This document shows positions 1 through 6,398 of a stretch of DNA of 13,387 nucleotides, in pieces. The DNA is from DASWHF01 sp036393295. GTDB lineage: Bacteria; Pseudomonadota; Gammaproteobacteria; Acidiferrobacterales; UBA6901. How positions within the stretch are numbered: the first letter of the stretch is position 1; each line of letters begins with the position of its first letter. The DNA is taken from NCBI GenBank assembly GCA_036393295.1, contig DASWHF010000052.1, positions 1-13,387 on the forward strand. The letters are read 5' to 3'. Under the pieces are notes generated by a model. It was not told the origin of the DNA and did no database searches. It saw nothing but the letters and a program-made list of their open reading frames with translations. Made by a program: the position numbers and the translations under genes.

Positions 1-49
1 TGGCGAGTATACTAGTCACTCGCCACTCGCTACTAGCCACTCGCTACTA
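1..49. repeat. Short tandem and inverted repeats upstream of speE
   Basis: The unit GCCACTCGCTACTA occurs twice in direct tandem (22-35 and 36-49). A diverged partial copy, ACTAGTCACTC, precedes it at 11-21. TGGCGAGT at 1-8 is the exact reverse complement of ACTCGCCA at 18-25, so 1-25 can form an 8-bp stem with a 9-nt loop. The last base of the second tandem copy is the A of the first possible speE start codon. The block runs off the left edge, so its full size is unknown. No promoter or ribosome binding site could be read inside it. It resembles low-complexity intergenic repeats of proteobacteria; any function is unknown. Confidence 0.7.
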
Positions 50-900
50 TGGTTATGAATAAGAACTGGTACACCGAGGAATGGGCCGACCAGGGCTCCG
101 CGATCTCCCTCAAGATCAAGGACAAGGTGCACGACGAGCGCTCACGCTACCAGCGCATCGAGATCTACGAGACCGAGACCTTCGGCACGCTCATGACGCT
201 CGACGGGCTGGTGATGGTCACCGACCGCGACAACTTCGTCTACCACGAGATGATGTCGCACCCGGCGCTGTTCACGCACCCGGACCCGAAGCGGGTGCTC
301 ATCATCGGCGGCGGCGACTGCGGCACCCTGCGCGAGATCCTGAAGCACCCGACGGTGGCGCTGGCCGAGCAGGTCGAGCTGGACGAGCGCGTCACGCGCG
401 TGTCGGAGGCATATTTTCCCGAGCTGTGCGAGTCCAACAAAGACCCGCGCGCGCGGCTGCGCTTCGCGGACGGCATCGAATGGGTGGCGGACGCCGGGCC
501 CGGCAGCTACGACGTGATCATCGTCGACTCCACCGACCCGGTCGGCCCGGCCGCCGGGCTGTTCTCGGCGGAGTTCTACGCCAATTGCCTGAAGGCCCTG
601 GCGCCGCACGGCATCGTCGTCGGCCAGAGCGAGTCGCCGCTGTTCCATGCCGGGCTGATCCGGCATATGCACGACGCCCTGCGCGCGGCCGGCTTCCGCG
701 ACGTCGCGACGCTCCACTTTCCGCAGTGCACCTACCCCTCCGGCTGGTGGAGCGCCACCCTGGCCGGCAAGGACGCGCCCGTGTCGGGCTTCCGCGAGCC
801 GGCCGCGGCGGCCAAGACCTTCCCGACCCGTTACTACAACGCCGGCATCCACCGCGCGGCGCTCGCCATGCCCGAGTTCCTCCGGCACATGCTGACCTGA
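49..900 (+). CDS. speE: Polyamine aminopropyltransferase (spermidine synthase)
   Basis: This cytosolic enzyme transfers an aminopropyl group from decarboxylated S-adenosylmethionine to putrescine, giving spermidine and methylthioadenosine. The 283-residue product has the family layout: a small N-terminal beta domain, then a Rossmann methyltransferase-like fold. Visible motifs are YHEMM (65-69), the nucleotide-binding loop GGGDCGTLRE (87-96), the acidic VELD (109-112) that should hold the ribose, and DSTDPVGP (160-167), whose first Asp is the expected catalytic base. A Cys replaces the more usual second Gly of GGGDGG, as in the Pseudomonas-like subtype. An in-frame stop at 13-15 rules out an upstream start. 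ATG49 and ATG55 are both possible; neither has a Shine-Dalgarno sequence, and ATG49 overlaps a tandem repeat. No decarboxylase partner is adjacent. Assignment is firm; the substrate preference is inferred. Confidence 0.93.
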   Translation: MVMNKNWYTEEWADQGSAISLKIKDKVHDERSRYQRIEIYETETFGTLMTLDGLVMVTDRDNFVYHEMMSHPALFTHPDPKRVLIIGGGDCGTLREILKHPTVALAEQVELDERVTRVSEAYFPELCESNKDPRARLRFADGIEWVADAGPGSYDVIIVDSTDPVGPAAGLFSAEFYANCLKALAPHGIVVGQSESPLFHAGLIRHMHDALRAAGFRDVATLHFPQCTYPSGWWSATLAGKDAPVSGFREPAAAAKTFPTRYYNAGIHRAALAMPEFLRHMLT

Positions 901-919
901 CCGCGCGCGGCTCGCGACA

Positions 920-948
920 TTGTATCGGCCGGGTGATCGCGGTATAAC
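920..948 (+). promoter_or_regulatory. Candidate sigma70 promoter for the CDGSH gene
   Basis: TTGTAT (920-925) and TATAAC (943-948) are separated by exactly 17 bp. The -10 element matches TATAAT at five of six positions; the -35 matches only the TTG of TTGACA. Transcription would begin near 955, giving a leader of about 33 nt before the ATG at 988. This is consistent with the small gene having its own promoter in the 87-bp gap after speE. Confidence 0.45.
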
Positions 949-987
949 TCCCCGGAAATTCAACAAAACTTCATCCGAGCGTCCGCC

Positions 988-1224
988 ATGCCCGAGCCCC
1001 ATATTGCGCAACAGTCCCCCTACACGGTGGAGCTCGCGCCCGGCACGTACTGGTGGTGCGCCTGCGGCCGCTCCAAGACCCAGCCGTTCTGCGACGGCTC
1101 CCACAAGGGCAGCGCGTTCACGCCGGTGAAGCTCGAGGTGACCGAGGCCGCGACGTTCACACTGTGCGGCTGCAAGCATTCCGGCAACAAACCCCATTGT
1201 GACGGCACCCACCGCACGCTCTGA
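988..1224 (+). CDS. Small dual CDGSH-type iron-sulfur protein
   Basis: The 78-residue protein contains two CDGSH iron-sulfur motifs. The first has Cys24, Cys26, Cys35 and His39 in CACGRSKTQPFCDGSH; the second has Cys60, Cys62, Cys71 and His75 in CGCKHSGNKPHCDGTH. Each should bind one [2Fe-2S] cluster with 3-Cys/1-His ligation, as in the mitoNEET superfamily. Two motifs on one short chain resemble the CISD3/MiNT-like subgroup, where one chain carries both clusters. There is no signal peptide or membrane segment, so it should be cytosolic. It stands alone between speE and the DUF945 gene, with a possible promoter at 920-948. The bacterial role is not established; redox sensing or electron or cluster transfer is usually proposed. 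The ligand pattern is unambiguous. Confidence 0.92.
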   Translation: MPEPHIAQQSPYTVELAPGTYWWCACGRSKTQPFCDGSHKGSAFTPVKLEVTEAATFTLCGCKHSGNKPHCDGTHRTL

Positions 1225-1316
1225 CCCGGCCGGTCCCCGCCCGATACCCCGGGTGGCAGGGGGAAAATCGGCGTTCTATTATCTATCAGAGAGTTACCAC
1301 CCCAAGGGAGGTCGAC

Positions 1317-2693
1317 GTGAATAGAGGAGCCCTGGTAGCCGTTGGCGTCCTGGGTCTGCTGGCGGCCGGTGCGGCCGTGGTTCCCTATTGGTTCGGAATA
1401 CGCGCCGAGGAGACCTACAACGCCCAGCTCAAGCAGGCCACCGATCAGGGCAAGCTCAGTGTCAGCCAGAGCAGCTTCGAGCGCGGCTGGCTCAGCTCGA
1501 CGGCCGAAACGACCGTGTCCGTCCCGGGCGCACCGGTCGGCATCACCATGCTCCACAAGATCCACCACGGCCCCTTCCCGATCGCCGACGGCATCGACCT
1601 CAATCCGGTGCTGGCGCGGGTCAACAGCCAGATCAGTCTGTCGATCCCCGAGATCAAGTCGCTGCCGCAGATCACGGTGGAGTCCAGGGTGCAGCTGTCG
1701 GGCGAGACCGACAGCCGCATCACCGTCCCGGCCTACAAGCACGCCGGCGCCGACGGCGGCGGCGTCGAGTGGCAGGGCCTGAACGGCACCGGCTGGTTGA
1801 GCGCCGACGCCAAGCGCGTGAAGCTCGACCTCAATGCACCGCTGCTCAAGGTGAGCGGCGCCCAGGGCGGTTTCACCGCCAACGGCTTCACGGTGGCGCT
1901 GGATCAGACCGAAAGCCCGTCCGGTCTCGACACCGGCAGCGCCAATCTCGGTATCAACAAGATCAGCATCGACGCCGCCACCGGCAGCTCGACCGTCGAC
2001 GGCCTGCGCCTGGCCACCAGCACCTCCGAGGCCGGCGGCAACGTGACCAGCAGCGTCAATCTGCAGATCCGCGCGGTCGGCGACAGCGAGACCCGCTACG
2101 GCCCCGGCCAGATGACCATGCAGATCCGCAAGCTCGACGCGCAGGCGCTGGTCAAGTACCAGAACGAGCTGCGCGCCATGCAGAAGCAGAAGATCCCGCC
2201 CGAGCAGATGTCCGGCATGATGCTCGGCAAGCTGATCGCCCTGGCCGGCAGCCTGGCGAAGAAGGCGCCCGAGCTCGAGGTCAGCAAGCTCAGCCTCAAG
2301 ATCGAGGACGGCGAGGTCAGCGGCAAGGCGAAGTTCGTGCTCGACGGCAGCCAGCTCGACGTCACGGAGAATCCGGCGCTCCTCATGATGGCCTTCAGCG
2401 GCGAAGGCGAGCTCAGCTTCGACGAGCCGGTGCTCAAGGCGCTCTCCGAGCGGGAGATCGTCCGCCAGATCGAGGCGCTCAAGAGCGGGGGCCGGCTGAG
2501 CAAGGCCGACATCGACAAGCTCACCCCGCAGCGGGTTTCCGAAATCACCGCCGTGGCGCTGCCCGGCCAGATGAGCAAGCTGGTCGCGCGCCTCAACCTG
2601 GTGCCGGACGGCGAACGGTACAAGATCACCGGCGCCATCAAGCAAGGGCGGTTCCTGGTCAATGGCCAGCCGTTTCAGCCCGGCGGGCCGTAA
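1317..2693 (+). CDS. DUF945 / YdgA family protein
   Basis: The 458-residue protein starts with one hydrophobic helix (about residues 5-25, GALVAVGVLGLLAAGAAVVP), which would act as an uncleaved anchor or signal sequence placing the rest in the periplasm. The following segment, with YWFGIRAEETYNAQL and a later SSFERGWLSS (about 52-61), is typical of the DUF945 (YdgA-like) family, which has no agreed function. E. coli YdgA is somewhat longer (about 500 residues). The body has many short polar beta-like stretches, and no catalytic motif was recognised. The start is GTG1317, supported by a strong ribosome binding site AAGGGAGGT (1304-1312) five bases upstream. Its only close neighbours are the CDGSH gene upstream and the convergent amtB downstream, so context gives no functional hint. 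Confidence 0.8.
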   Translation: MNRGALVAVGVLGLLAAGAAVVPYWFGIRAEETYNAQLKQATDQGKLSVSQSSFERGWLSSTAETTVSVPGAPVGITMLHKIHHGPFPIADGIDLNPVLARVNSQISLSIPEIKSLPQITVESRVQLSGETDSRITVPAYKHAGADGGGVEWQGLNGTGWLSADAKRVKLDLNAPLLKVSGAQGGFTANGFTVALDQTESPSGLDTGSANLGINKISIDAATGSSTVDGLRLATSTSEAGGNVTSSVNLQIRAVGDSETRYGPGQMTMQIRKLDAQALVKYQNELRAMQKQKIPPEQMSGMMLGKLIALAGSLAKKAPELEVSKLSLKIEDGEVSGKAKFVLDGSQLDVTENPALLMMAFSGEGELSFDEPVLKALSEREIVRQIEALKSGGRLSKADIDKLTPQRVSEITAVALPGQMSKLVARLNLVPDGERYKITGAIKQGRFLVNGQPFQPGGP

Positions 2694-2730
2694 CGCCCGC
2701 AACGCCTGACTTCGTAAACACCCTGAGCGT

Positions 2731-2772
2731 GTCACAGAGATTGCAGCGGGCGCTGCGCACCCTCGCAATGAC
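2731..2772. repeat. Imperfect inverted repeat of the GTCATTGCGAG...GCAATCTC type
   Basis: Read on the minus strand, this 42-bp segment begins GTCATTGCGAG and contains GCAATCTC. That pair of ends is familiar from short dispersed palindromic repeats in many bacterial genomes. GTCA/TGAC form the outer ends, ATTGC (2740-2744) pairs with GCAAT (2765-2769), and GCAGCG (2743-2748) can alternatively pair with CGCTGC (2751-2756). It lies in the convergent gap between the DUF945 gene and amtB and could add structure to either 3' end. Membership of a dispersed family is inferred from resemblance only. Confidence 0.5.
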
Positions 2773-2775
2773 AAC

Positions 2776-2804
2776 CAAAAAAACGGGCGCCCTGGGGCGC
2801 CCGT
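2776..2804 (-). terminator. Rho-independent terminator of glnK-amtB
   Basis: ACGGGCGCC (2783-2791) and GGCGCCCGT (2796-2804) form a perfect 9-bp GC-rich stem with a 4-nt loop. On the minus strand the stem is followed directly by a run of seven or eight T residues (plus-strand A run 2777-2783). It begins 28 bp past the amtB stop codon. On the plus strand no T run follows, so it should not work as an intrinsic terminator for the convergent DUF945 gene. Confidence 0.9.
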
Positions 2805-2832
2805 GCAAATCAACGTCATGCAGAAGTAGGTA

Positions 2833-4203
2833 TCAGAGGTTGTAACCCCGCTCGTCGTGCAGGGCGATGTCCAGGCCCTCGGTTTCCTGCTCGTCGCTGA
2901 CGCGCAGACCCATCACGATGTCGACCAGCTTGAGGATGATGTAGCTGGCCACGGCCACGAATCCGATCGTGATCAACACGCTCTTGGTCTGGATCCAGAC
3001 CTGCTGACCCATGCTCACGCCCTCGTCGAGGCCGATGCCGCCCAGGCCCTCAGCGATAAACACGCCGGTCAGGATCGCGCCGATGATGCCGCCGACCGCG
3101 TGCACGCCGAACACGTCCAGCGAGTCGTCATAGCCCAGCGCGCGCTTGATCTTGGTCGAGGCGATGAAGCAACCGACGCCGGCGGCCGCACCGATCGCCA
3201 GCGCCCCCATCGGGCCGACGAAGCCGGAGGCCGGCGTGATGGCCACCAGGCCCGCAACCGCGCCCGAGGCGATGCCCAGCACGCTCGGCTTGCCGTGGGA
3301 GAGCCACTCCGAGAACATCCAGCCAAGCGCCGCCGCGGCGGTCGCGATCTGGGTCACGGCCATGGCCATGCCGGCCGAGCCGTTCGCCGCGACCGCGCTG
3401 CCGGCGTTGAAGCCGAACCAGCCGACCCACAGCATCGAGGCGCCCATCAGGGTATAGCCCAGGTTGTGCGGCATCATGGCGACCTTGGGATAGCCCTTGC
3501 GCTTGCCCAGCACCAGCGCCGCCACCAGGCCGGCGATGCCGGCGTTGATGTGCACCACCGTGCCGCCGGCGAAGTCCTTCACGCCCATGTCCCAGAAGTA
3601 GCCGCCGTCGCCGCTCCAGACCATGTGGGTCATGGCGGTGTAGACCACCGTGAACCACAGCGCCATGAACACCAGCATCGACGAGAACTTCATGCGCTCG
3701 GCGAAAGCGCCGACGATCAGCGCCGGGGTGATGATGGCGAAGGTCATCTGGAAGGTCATGAACACCGATTCGGGGATCGAGCCGGTCAGGCTGTCGACCG
3801 TCAGGCCGGCGAGAAAAGCCTTGTCGAGGCCGCCGTAGAACGAGTTCCAGTTGACGACGCCCGCCTCCATGCCGCTGGTCGAGAACGCCAGGCTGTAGCC
3901 GTACAACGCCCACAGCACGGTGATCAGGGCGGTGACCGCGAAGCACTGCATCATCACCGACAGCACGTTCTTGGAACGCACCATGCCGGCGTAGAACAAC
4001 GACAGCCCCGGGATGGTCATGAACAGCACCAGGACCATGGACGTCAGCATCCATGCGGTATCGCCGGAGTCCAACGTGGGCGCCGCCTCGGCGGCCGCCT
4101 CGGCCGGCGCCGCCAACTCCTCGCCGAACACCAGGCGCGGCAGTGCCGCTGCCGCCAACGCGCCGAATACCGCCAGCGCACGCTTTGTGTCGAATCGCAT
4201 CAT
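2833..4203 (-). CDS. amtB: Ammonium transporter AmtB
   Basis: This inner-membrane trimeric channel conducts ammonium and is gated by the PII protein GlnK. The 456-residue product has an N-terminal signal-like segment (residues 1-27, ending LPRLVFG) and an Ala/Glu-rich linker, then the usual eleven-helix Amt fold. Asp210 in GVKDFAGG corresponds to the conserved substrate-site Asp, and His218 (VVHINAG) and His368 (FGVHAVGG) are the twin pore histidines, spaced 150 residues apart as in E. coli AmtB. The cytoplasmic C-terminus with DEQETEGLDIALHDERGYNL is typical for PII contact. The start is the first of two adjacent ATGs (4203), because GGGAG lies about 8 nt upstream; the frame stays open further upstream but overlaps glnK. 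It follows glnK by 19 bp and is followed by a strong terminator. Confidence 0.97.
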   Translation of the reverse strand: MMRFDTKRALAVFGALAAAALPRLVFGEELAAPAEAAAEAAPTLDSGDTAWMLTSMVLVLFMTIPGLSLFYAGMVRSKNVLSVMMQCFAVTALITVLWALYGYSLAFSTSGMEAGVVNWNSFYGGLDKAFLAGLTVDSLTGSIPESVFMTFQMTFAIITPALIVGAFAERMKFSSMLVFMALWFTVVYTAMTHMVWSGDGGYFWDMGVKDFAGGTVVHINAGIAGLVAALVLGKRKGYPKVAMMPHNLGYTLMGASMLWVGWFGFNAGSAVAANGSAGMAMAVTQIATAAAALGWMFSEWLSHGKPSVLGIASGAVAGLVAITPASGFVGPMGALAIGAAAGVGCFIASTKIKRALGYDDSLDVFGVHAVGGIIGAILTGVFIAEGLGGIGLDEGVSMGQQVWIQTKSVLITIGFVAVASYIILKLVDIVMGLRVSDEQETEGLDIALHDERGYNL

Positions 4204-4222
4204 TGTATTTTCTCCCACCCCG

Positions 4223-4561
4223 TTACAGGGCATCTTTGCCGGTTTCGCCGGTGCGGATGCGCACCACCTGTTCCAACTCGTAGACGAAGATCTTGCCGTC
4301 GCCGATCTTGTCGGTCTTGGCGGCCTTGACGATGGCCTCGACGACCTTGTCGAGCGCGGCTTCGTCGATGGCGATCTCGAGCTTGACCTTCGGCAGAAAG
4401 TCGACGACGTACTCGGCACCGCGATACAGCTCGGTGTGACCCTTCTGCCGCCCGAAGCCCTTCACCTCGGTCACGGTGATGCCCTGCACGCCGACCTCGG
4501 ACAAGGCGTCGCGCACGTCATCAAGCTTGAAGGGCTTGATAATGGCTGTGACTAATTTCAT
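4223..4561 (-). CDS. glnK: PII nitrogen regulatory protein GlnK
   Basis: The 112-residue protein is a full-length PII signal transducer. It senses ATP/ADP and 2-oxoglutarate and binds AmtB to block ammonium uptake when nitrogen is plentiful. Visible are the N-terminal MKLVTAIIKPFKLDDVRDAL strand-helix, the T-loop GFGRQKGHTELYRGAEY with Tyr51 (the uridylylation site in proteobacterial PII), the B-loop TDKIGDGKIFV and the C-terminal VVRIRTGE. The close GlnK-like sequence and the downstream amtB argue for GlnK over GlnB. The start ATG4561 is preceded by AGGAGG four bases upstream. A sigma54 promoter and NtrC-like sites lie upstream, so expression should rise under nitrogen limitation. Confidence 0.97.
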   Translation of the reverse strand: MKLVTAIIKPFKLDDVRDALSEVGVQGITVTEVKGFGRQKGHTELYRGAEYVVDFLPKVKLEIAIDEAALDKVVEAIVKAAKTDKIGDGKIFVYELEQVVRIRTGETGKDAL

Positions 4562-4733
4562 GTTGCCTCCTGAGAGAAAATTGAGTGCAGCCCGCCTGCC
4601 CTCGGCCGTACTCCACCTGACGACCCGGAGCGCGCGTCGATACCCCGCCGAGCGTTCGGGCCACCGTGCGGCCCCGGCCCTTAACGACCGACCCGCCCAT
4701 GACAATCCTTTGTGAAACTCCCGCCCGCCACAT

Positions 4734-4749
4734 AGCAGATTGCGTGCCA
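4734..4749 (-). promoter_or_regulatory. Sigma54 (-24/-12) promoter of glnK-amtB
   Basis: The minus strand reads TGGCACGCAATCTGCT, with GG (4748-4747) and GC (4736-4735) separated by exactly 10 bp. It matches TGGCACG-N4-TTGCW except for one C in place of T. The start site should fall near 4724, giving an unusually long leader of about 160 nt before glnK. An AT-rich tract (4750-4800) lies between it and the upstream NtrC-like sites, as is usual where DNA bending is needed. In the leader itself (4562-4723) I see only GC-rich DNA and no second clear promoter. Confidence 0.8.
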
Positions 4750-4811
4750 GACAGTTTTTCTTTTTCGTGACAAACAGTTATCGCAAGTCACTGGATTCTT
4801 GCCGCTATCCA

Positions 4812-4828
4812 TGCACCATTTCGGACGG
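4812..4828. promoter_or_regulatory. Weak NtrC-like enhancer site (glnK, proximal)
   Basis: TGCACCATTTCGGACGG has a perfect left NtrC half-site (TGCACCA) but a poor right half (GGACGG instead of GGTGCA). Its centre is about 96 bp upstream of the predicted glnK start. It is exactly 32 bp (three helical turns) from the better palindrome at 4844-4860. That paired geometry is like the two strong NtrC sites of E. coli glnA and supports the call beyond the sequence match. Confidence 0.5.
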
Positions 4829-4843
4829 GAAATCCGCCGCGAC

Positions 4844-4860
4844 TGCACAGTAATTGTGCG
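4844..4860. promoter_or_regulatory. NtrC-like enhancer site (glnK, distal)
   Basis: TGCACAGTAATTGTGCG is a 17-bp palindrome. It contains TGCAC and GTGC in the NtrC register (TGCAC-N7-GTGCA, with the last A changed to G). Its centre is about 128 bp upstream of the expected sigma54 start, a normal enhancer distance. It lies in the 322-bp gap between the urtE stop and glnK. Confidence 0.6.
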
Positions 4861-4882
4861 TACCTCACAGGACGAAGCCGCC

Positions 4883-5569
4883 TCAAACGGAGAGATGGCG
4901 ACGCACGTCCTGCGCCGCCATCTGGTCACCGTGTCCGCGCACCACGACCTCGCCCCGGCTCATCACCACGTAGTGGTCGGCGAGCGCCTCGGCGAAGTCG
5001 TAGTACTGCTCGACCAGCAGGACGGCCATGTCGCCGCGCGCGGCGAGGCTGCGGATCGTGGCCTCGATGTCCTTGATGATCGACGGCTGGATGCCCTCGG
5101 TGGGCTCGTCCAGGATCAGCAGCCGCGGCTCGCCGAGCAGCGCGCGGGCGATGGCCAACTGCTGCTGCTGGCCGCCGGACAGATCACCGCCGCGACGCCG
5201 GAGCATCTGCTTGAGCACCGGGAACATCTCGAACACATGCCCGGGAATCCCGGCGGCGCGCACCGCCATGCCCATCTGCAGATTCTCGGCGACCGTCAAG
5301 CGCGGGAAAATCTCGCGGCCCTGCGGCACGTAACCGATGCCGAGCCGGGCGCGGGCATGGGGCGGCAAATGCGTGATGTCGCGGCCGTCGAAGCGGACGC
5401 GGCCGGCAGCCACCGGCAGCACGCCCATCAGGCATTTGAGCAGCGTCGTCTTGCCGACGCCGTTGCGGCCGAGCAGCGCGGTGCAGCCGCCGGCCGGTAC
5501 CTCGAAGCTGACGTCGCGCAGCGTGCGGCTGCCGCCGTAGTATTGATCGAGACCTTCGACGCTCAGCAT
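4883..5569 (-). CDS. urtE: Urea ABC transporter ATP-binding subunit UrtE
   Basis: One of the two cytoplasmic ATPases powering the urea importer, homologous to LivF of branched-chain amino acid transporters. In the 228-residue product the Walker A loop is GRNGVGKTT (34-42), the Q-loop region VPQGREIFP (81-89), the ABC signature LSGGQQQ (130-136) and Walker B LLILDEP (150-156). At the switch position VEQYY carries Gln (188) where most ABC ATPases have His; the LivF/UrtE group usually shows this, so it is not a defect. The ATG at 5569 is one base past the urtD stop (TGACATG), indicating translational coupling. It is the last gene of the urt operon; no clear intrinsic terminator follows before the glnK regulatory region. 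Confidence 0.94.
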   Translation of the reverse strand: MLSVEGLDQYYGGSRTLRDVSFEVPAGGCTALLGRNGVGKTTLLKCLMGVLPVAAGRVRFDGRDITHLPPHARARLGIGYVPQGREIFPRLTVAENLQMGMAVRAAGIPGHVFEMFPVLKQMLRRRGGDLSGGQQQQLAIARALLGEPRLLILDEPTEGIQPSIIKDIEATIRSLAARGDMAVLLVEQYYDFAEALADHYVVMSRGEVVVRGHGDQMAAQDVRRHLSV

Positions 5570-5570
5570 G

Positions 5571-6398
5571 TCAGCGCCCCAGGTAGACTTCGATGACGCG
5601 CTCGTCGGCCTGGACCTTGTCCATCGGCCCCTCGGCCAGCACCCGGCCCTCGTGCAGCACCGTGACCTTGCGGGCGATGCGCGCCACGAAGTCCATGTCG
5701 TGCTCGACCACCACCAGCGAATGCGCGCCGGCCAGCGACAGGAACAGCTCGGCGGTGCGCTCGGTCTCGTGGTCGGTCATGCCGGCGACCGGCTCGTCGA
5801 GCAGCAGCAACTGCGGGTCCTGCATCAGCAGCATGCCGATCTCCAGCCATTGTTTCTGGCCGTGCGACAGCCGGCCGGCCGGCGCGTCGGCCCGGTCGGC
5901 GAGCGCGACCCGCTCGAGCATCGCGGCGATGCGGTCGCGCTGCTCCGAGTCGAGGCGGGCGAACAGGCTGGTCCATACGCCCTTGTCGACGCGCATCGCG
6001 AGCTCCAAATTTTCAAAGACGGTGAGATTCTCGAACACGCTCGGTTTCTGGAACTTGCGGCCGATGCCGACGGCGGCGATCTCCGGCTCGGTGAGCCGGG
6101 TGAGATCGATGGTCTGGCCGAAGAACGCCGTGCCGGCGTCGGGCCGGGTGCGGCCAGTGATGACGTCCATCATGGTGGTCTTGCCGGCGCCGTTCGGGCC
6201 GATGATGCAGCGCAGCTCGCCGGCGTCGATGGTCAGGGACAGATCGTCGAGCGCCTTGAAGCCGTCGAAGCTGACCGTCACGCCGTCCACGTAGAGTATC
6301 GCGCCATGCGAGACGTCGACCTCGCCGGCGCGCGACCGGTGGGCGAGCCCGGTGGCGTCGCCGCTGACGCTGTCCAGCAGCGCGTCGCGCGCGCTCAT
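5571..6398 (-). CDS. urtD: Urea ABC transporter ATP-binding subunit UrtD
   Basis: The second ATPase of the urea importer (LivG-like), expected to pair with UrtE. The 275-residue product shows Walker A GPNGAGKTT (67-75), signature LSHGQKQ (177-183), Walker B LLLLDEP (197-203) and the switch His233 (VEHD). The family-specific stretch EPEIAAVGIGRKFQKPSVF lies at about 104-122. About 30 residues precede the first strand of the ATPase domain, a short poorly conserved extension. Its ATG (6398-6396) overlaps the urtC stop as ATGA, so the genes are coupled. The same frame stays open far upstream, antisense to nothing but through urtC in another frame; that part has no membrane-protein character and is a shadow. 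Confidence 0.94.
   Translation of the reverse strand: MSARDALLDSVSGDATGLAHRSRAGEVDVSHGAILYVDGVTVSFDGFKALDDLSLTIDAGELRCIIGPNGAGKTTMMDVITGRTRPDAGTAFFGQTIDLTRLTEPEIAAVGIGRKFQKPSVFENLTVFENLELAMRVDKGVWTSLFARLDSEQRDRIAAMLERVALADRADAPAGRLSHGQKQWLEIGMLLMQDPQLLLLDEPVAGMTDHETERTAELFLSLAGAHSLVVVEHDMDFVARIARKVTVLHEGRVLAEGPMDKVQADERVIEVYLGR

Noticed and set aside
1254..1282. Sigma70 promoter for the DUF945 gene
   Set aside because: TATTAT at 1277-1282 is a fair -10, but TGGCAG at the correct distance is a poor -35.
1020..2819. Minus-strand open frame of 599 codons opposite the CDGSH and DUF945 genes
   Set aside because: Its product is low-complexity and Ala/Leu/Asp/Arg-rich, as expected from antisense reading of GC-rich codons. 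The plus-strand genes have recognised motifs and a ribosome binding site.
2857..4329. Plus-strand open frame of 490 codons opposite amtB
   Set aside because: The product is His/Arg/Asp-rich without family features, while the minus strand encodes a clear AmtB with its pore residues.
4204..4419. Longer amtB start inside glnK
   Set aside because: The added Ser/Arg/Pro-rich stretch is glnK read in another frame, while the ATG at 4203 has a ribosome binding site and is followed by a signal sequence.
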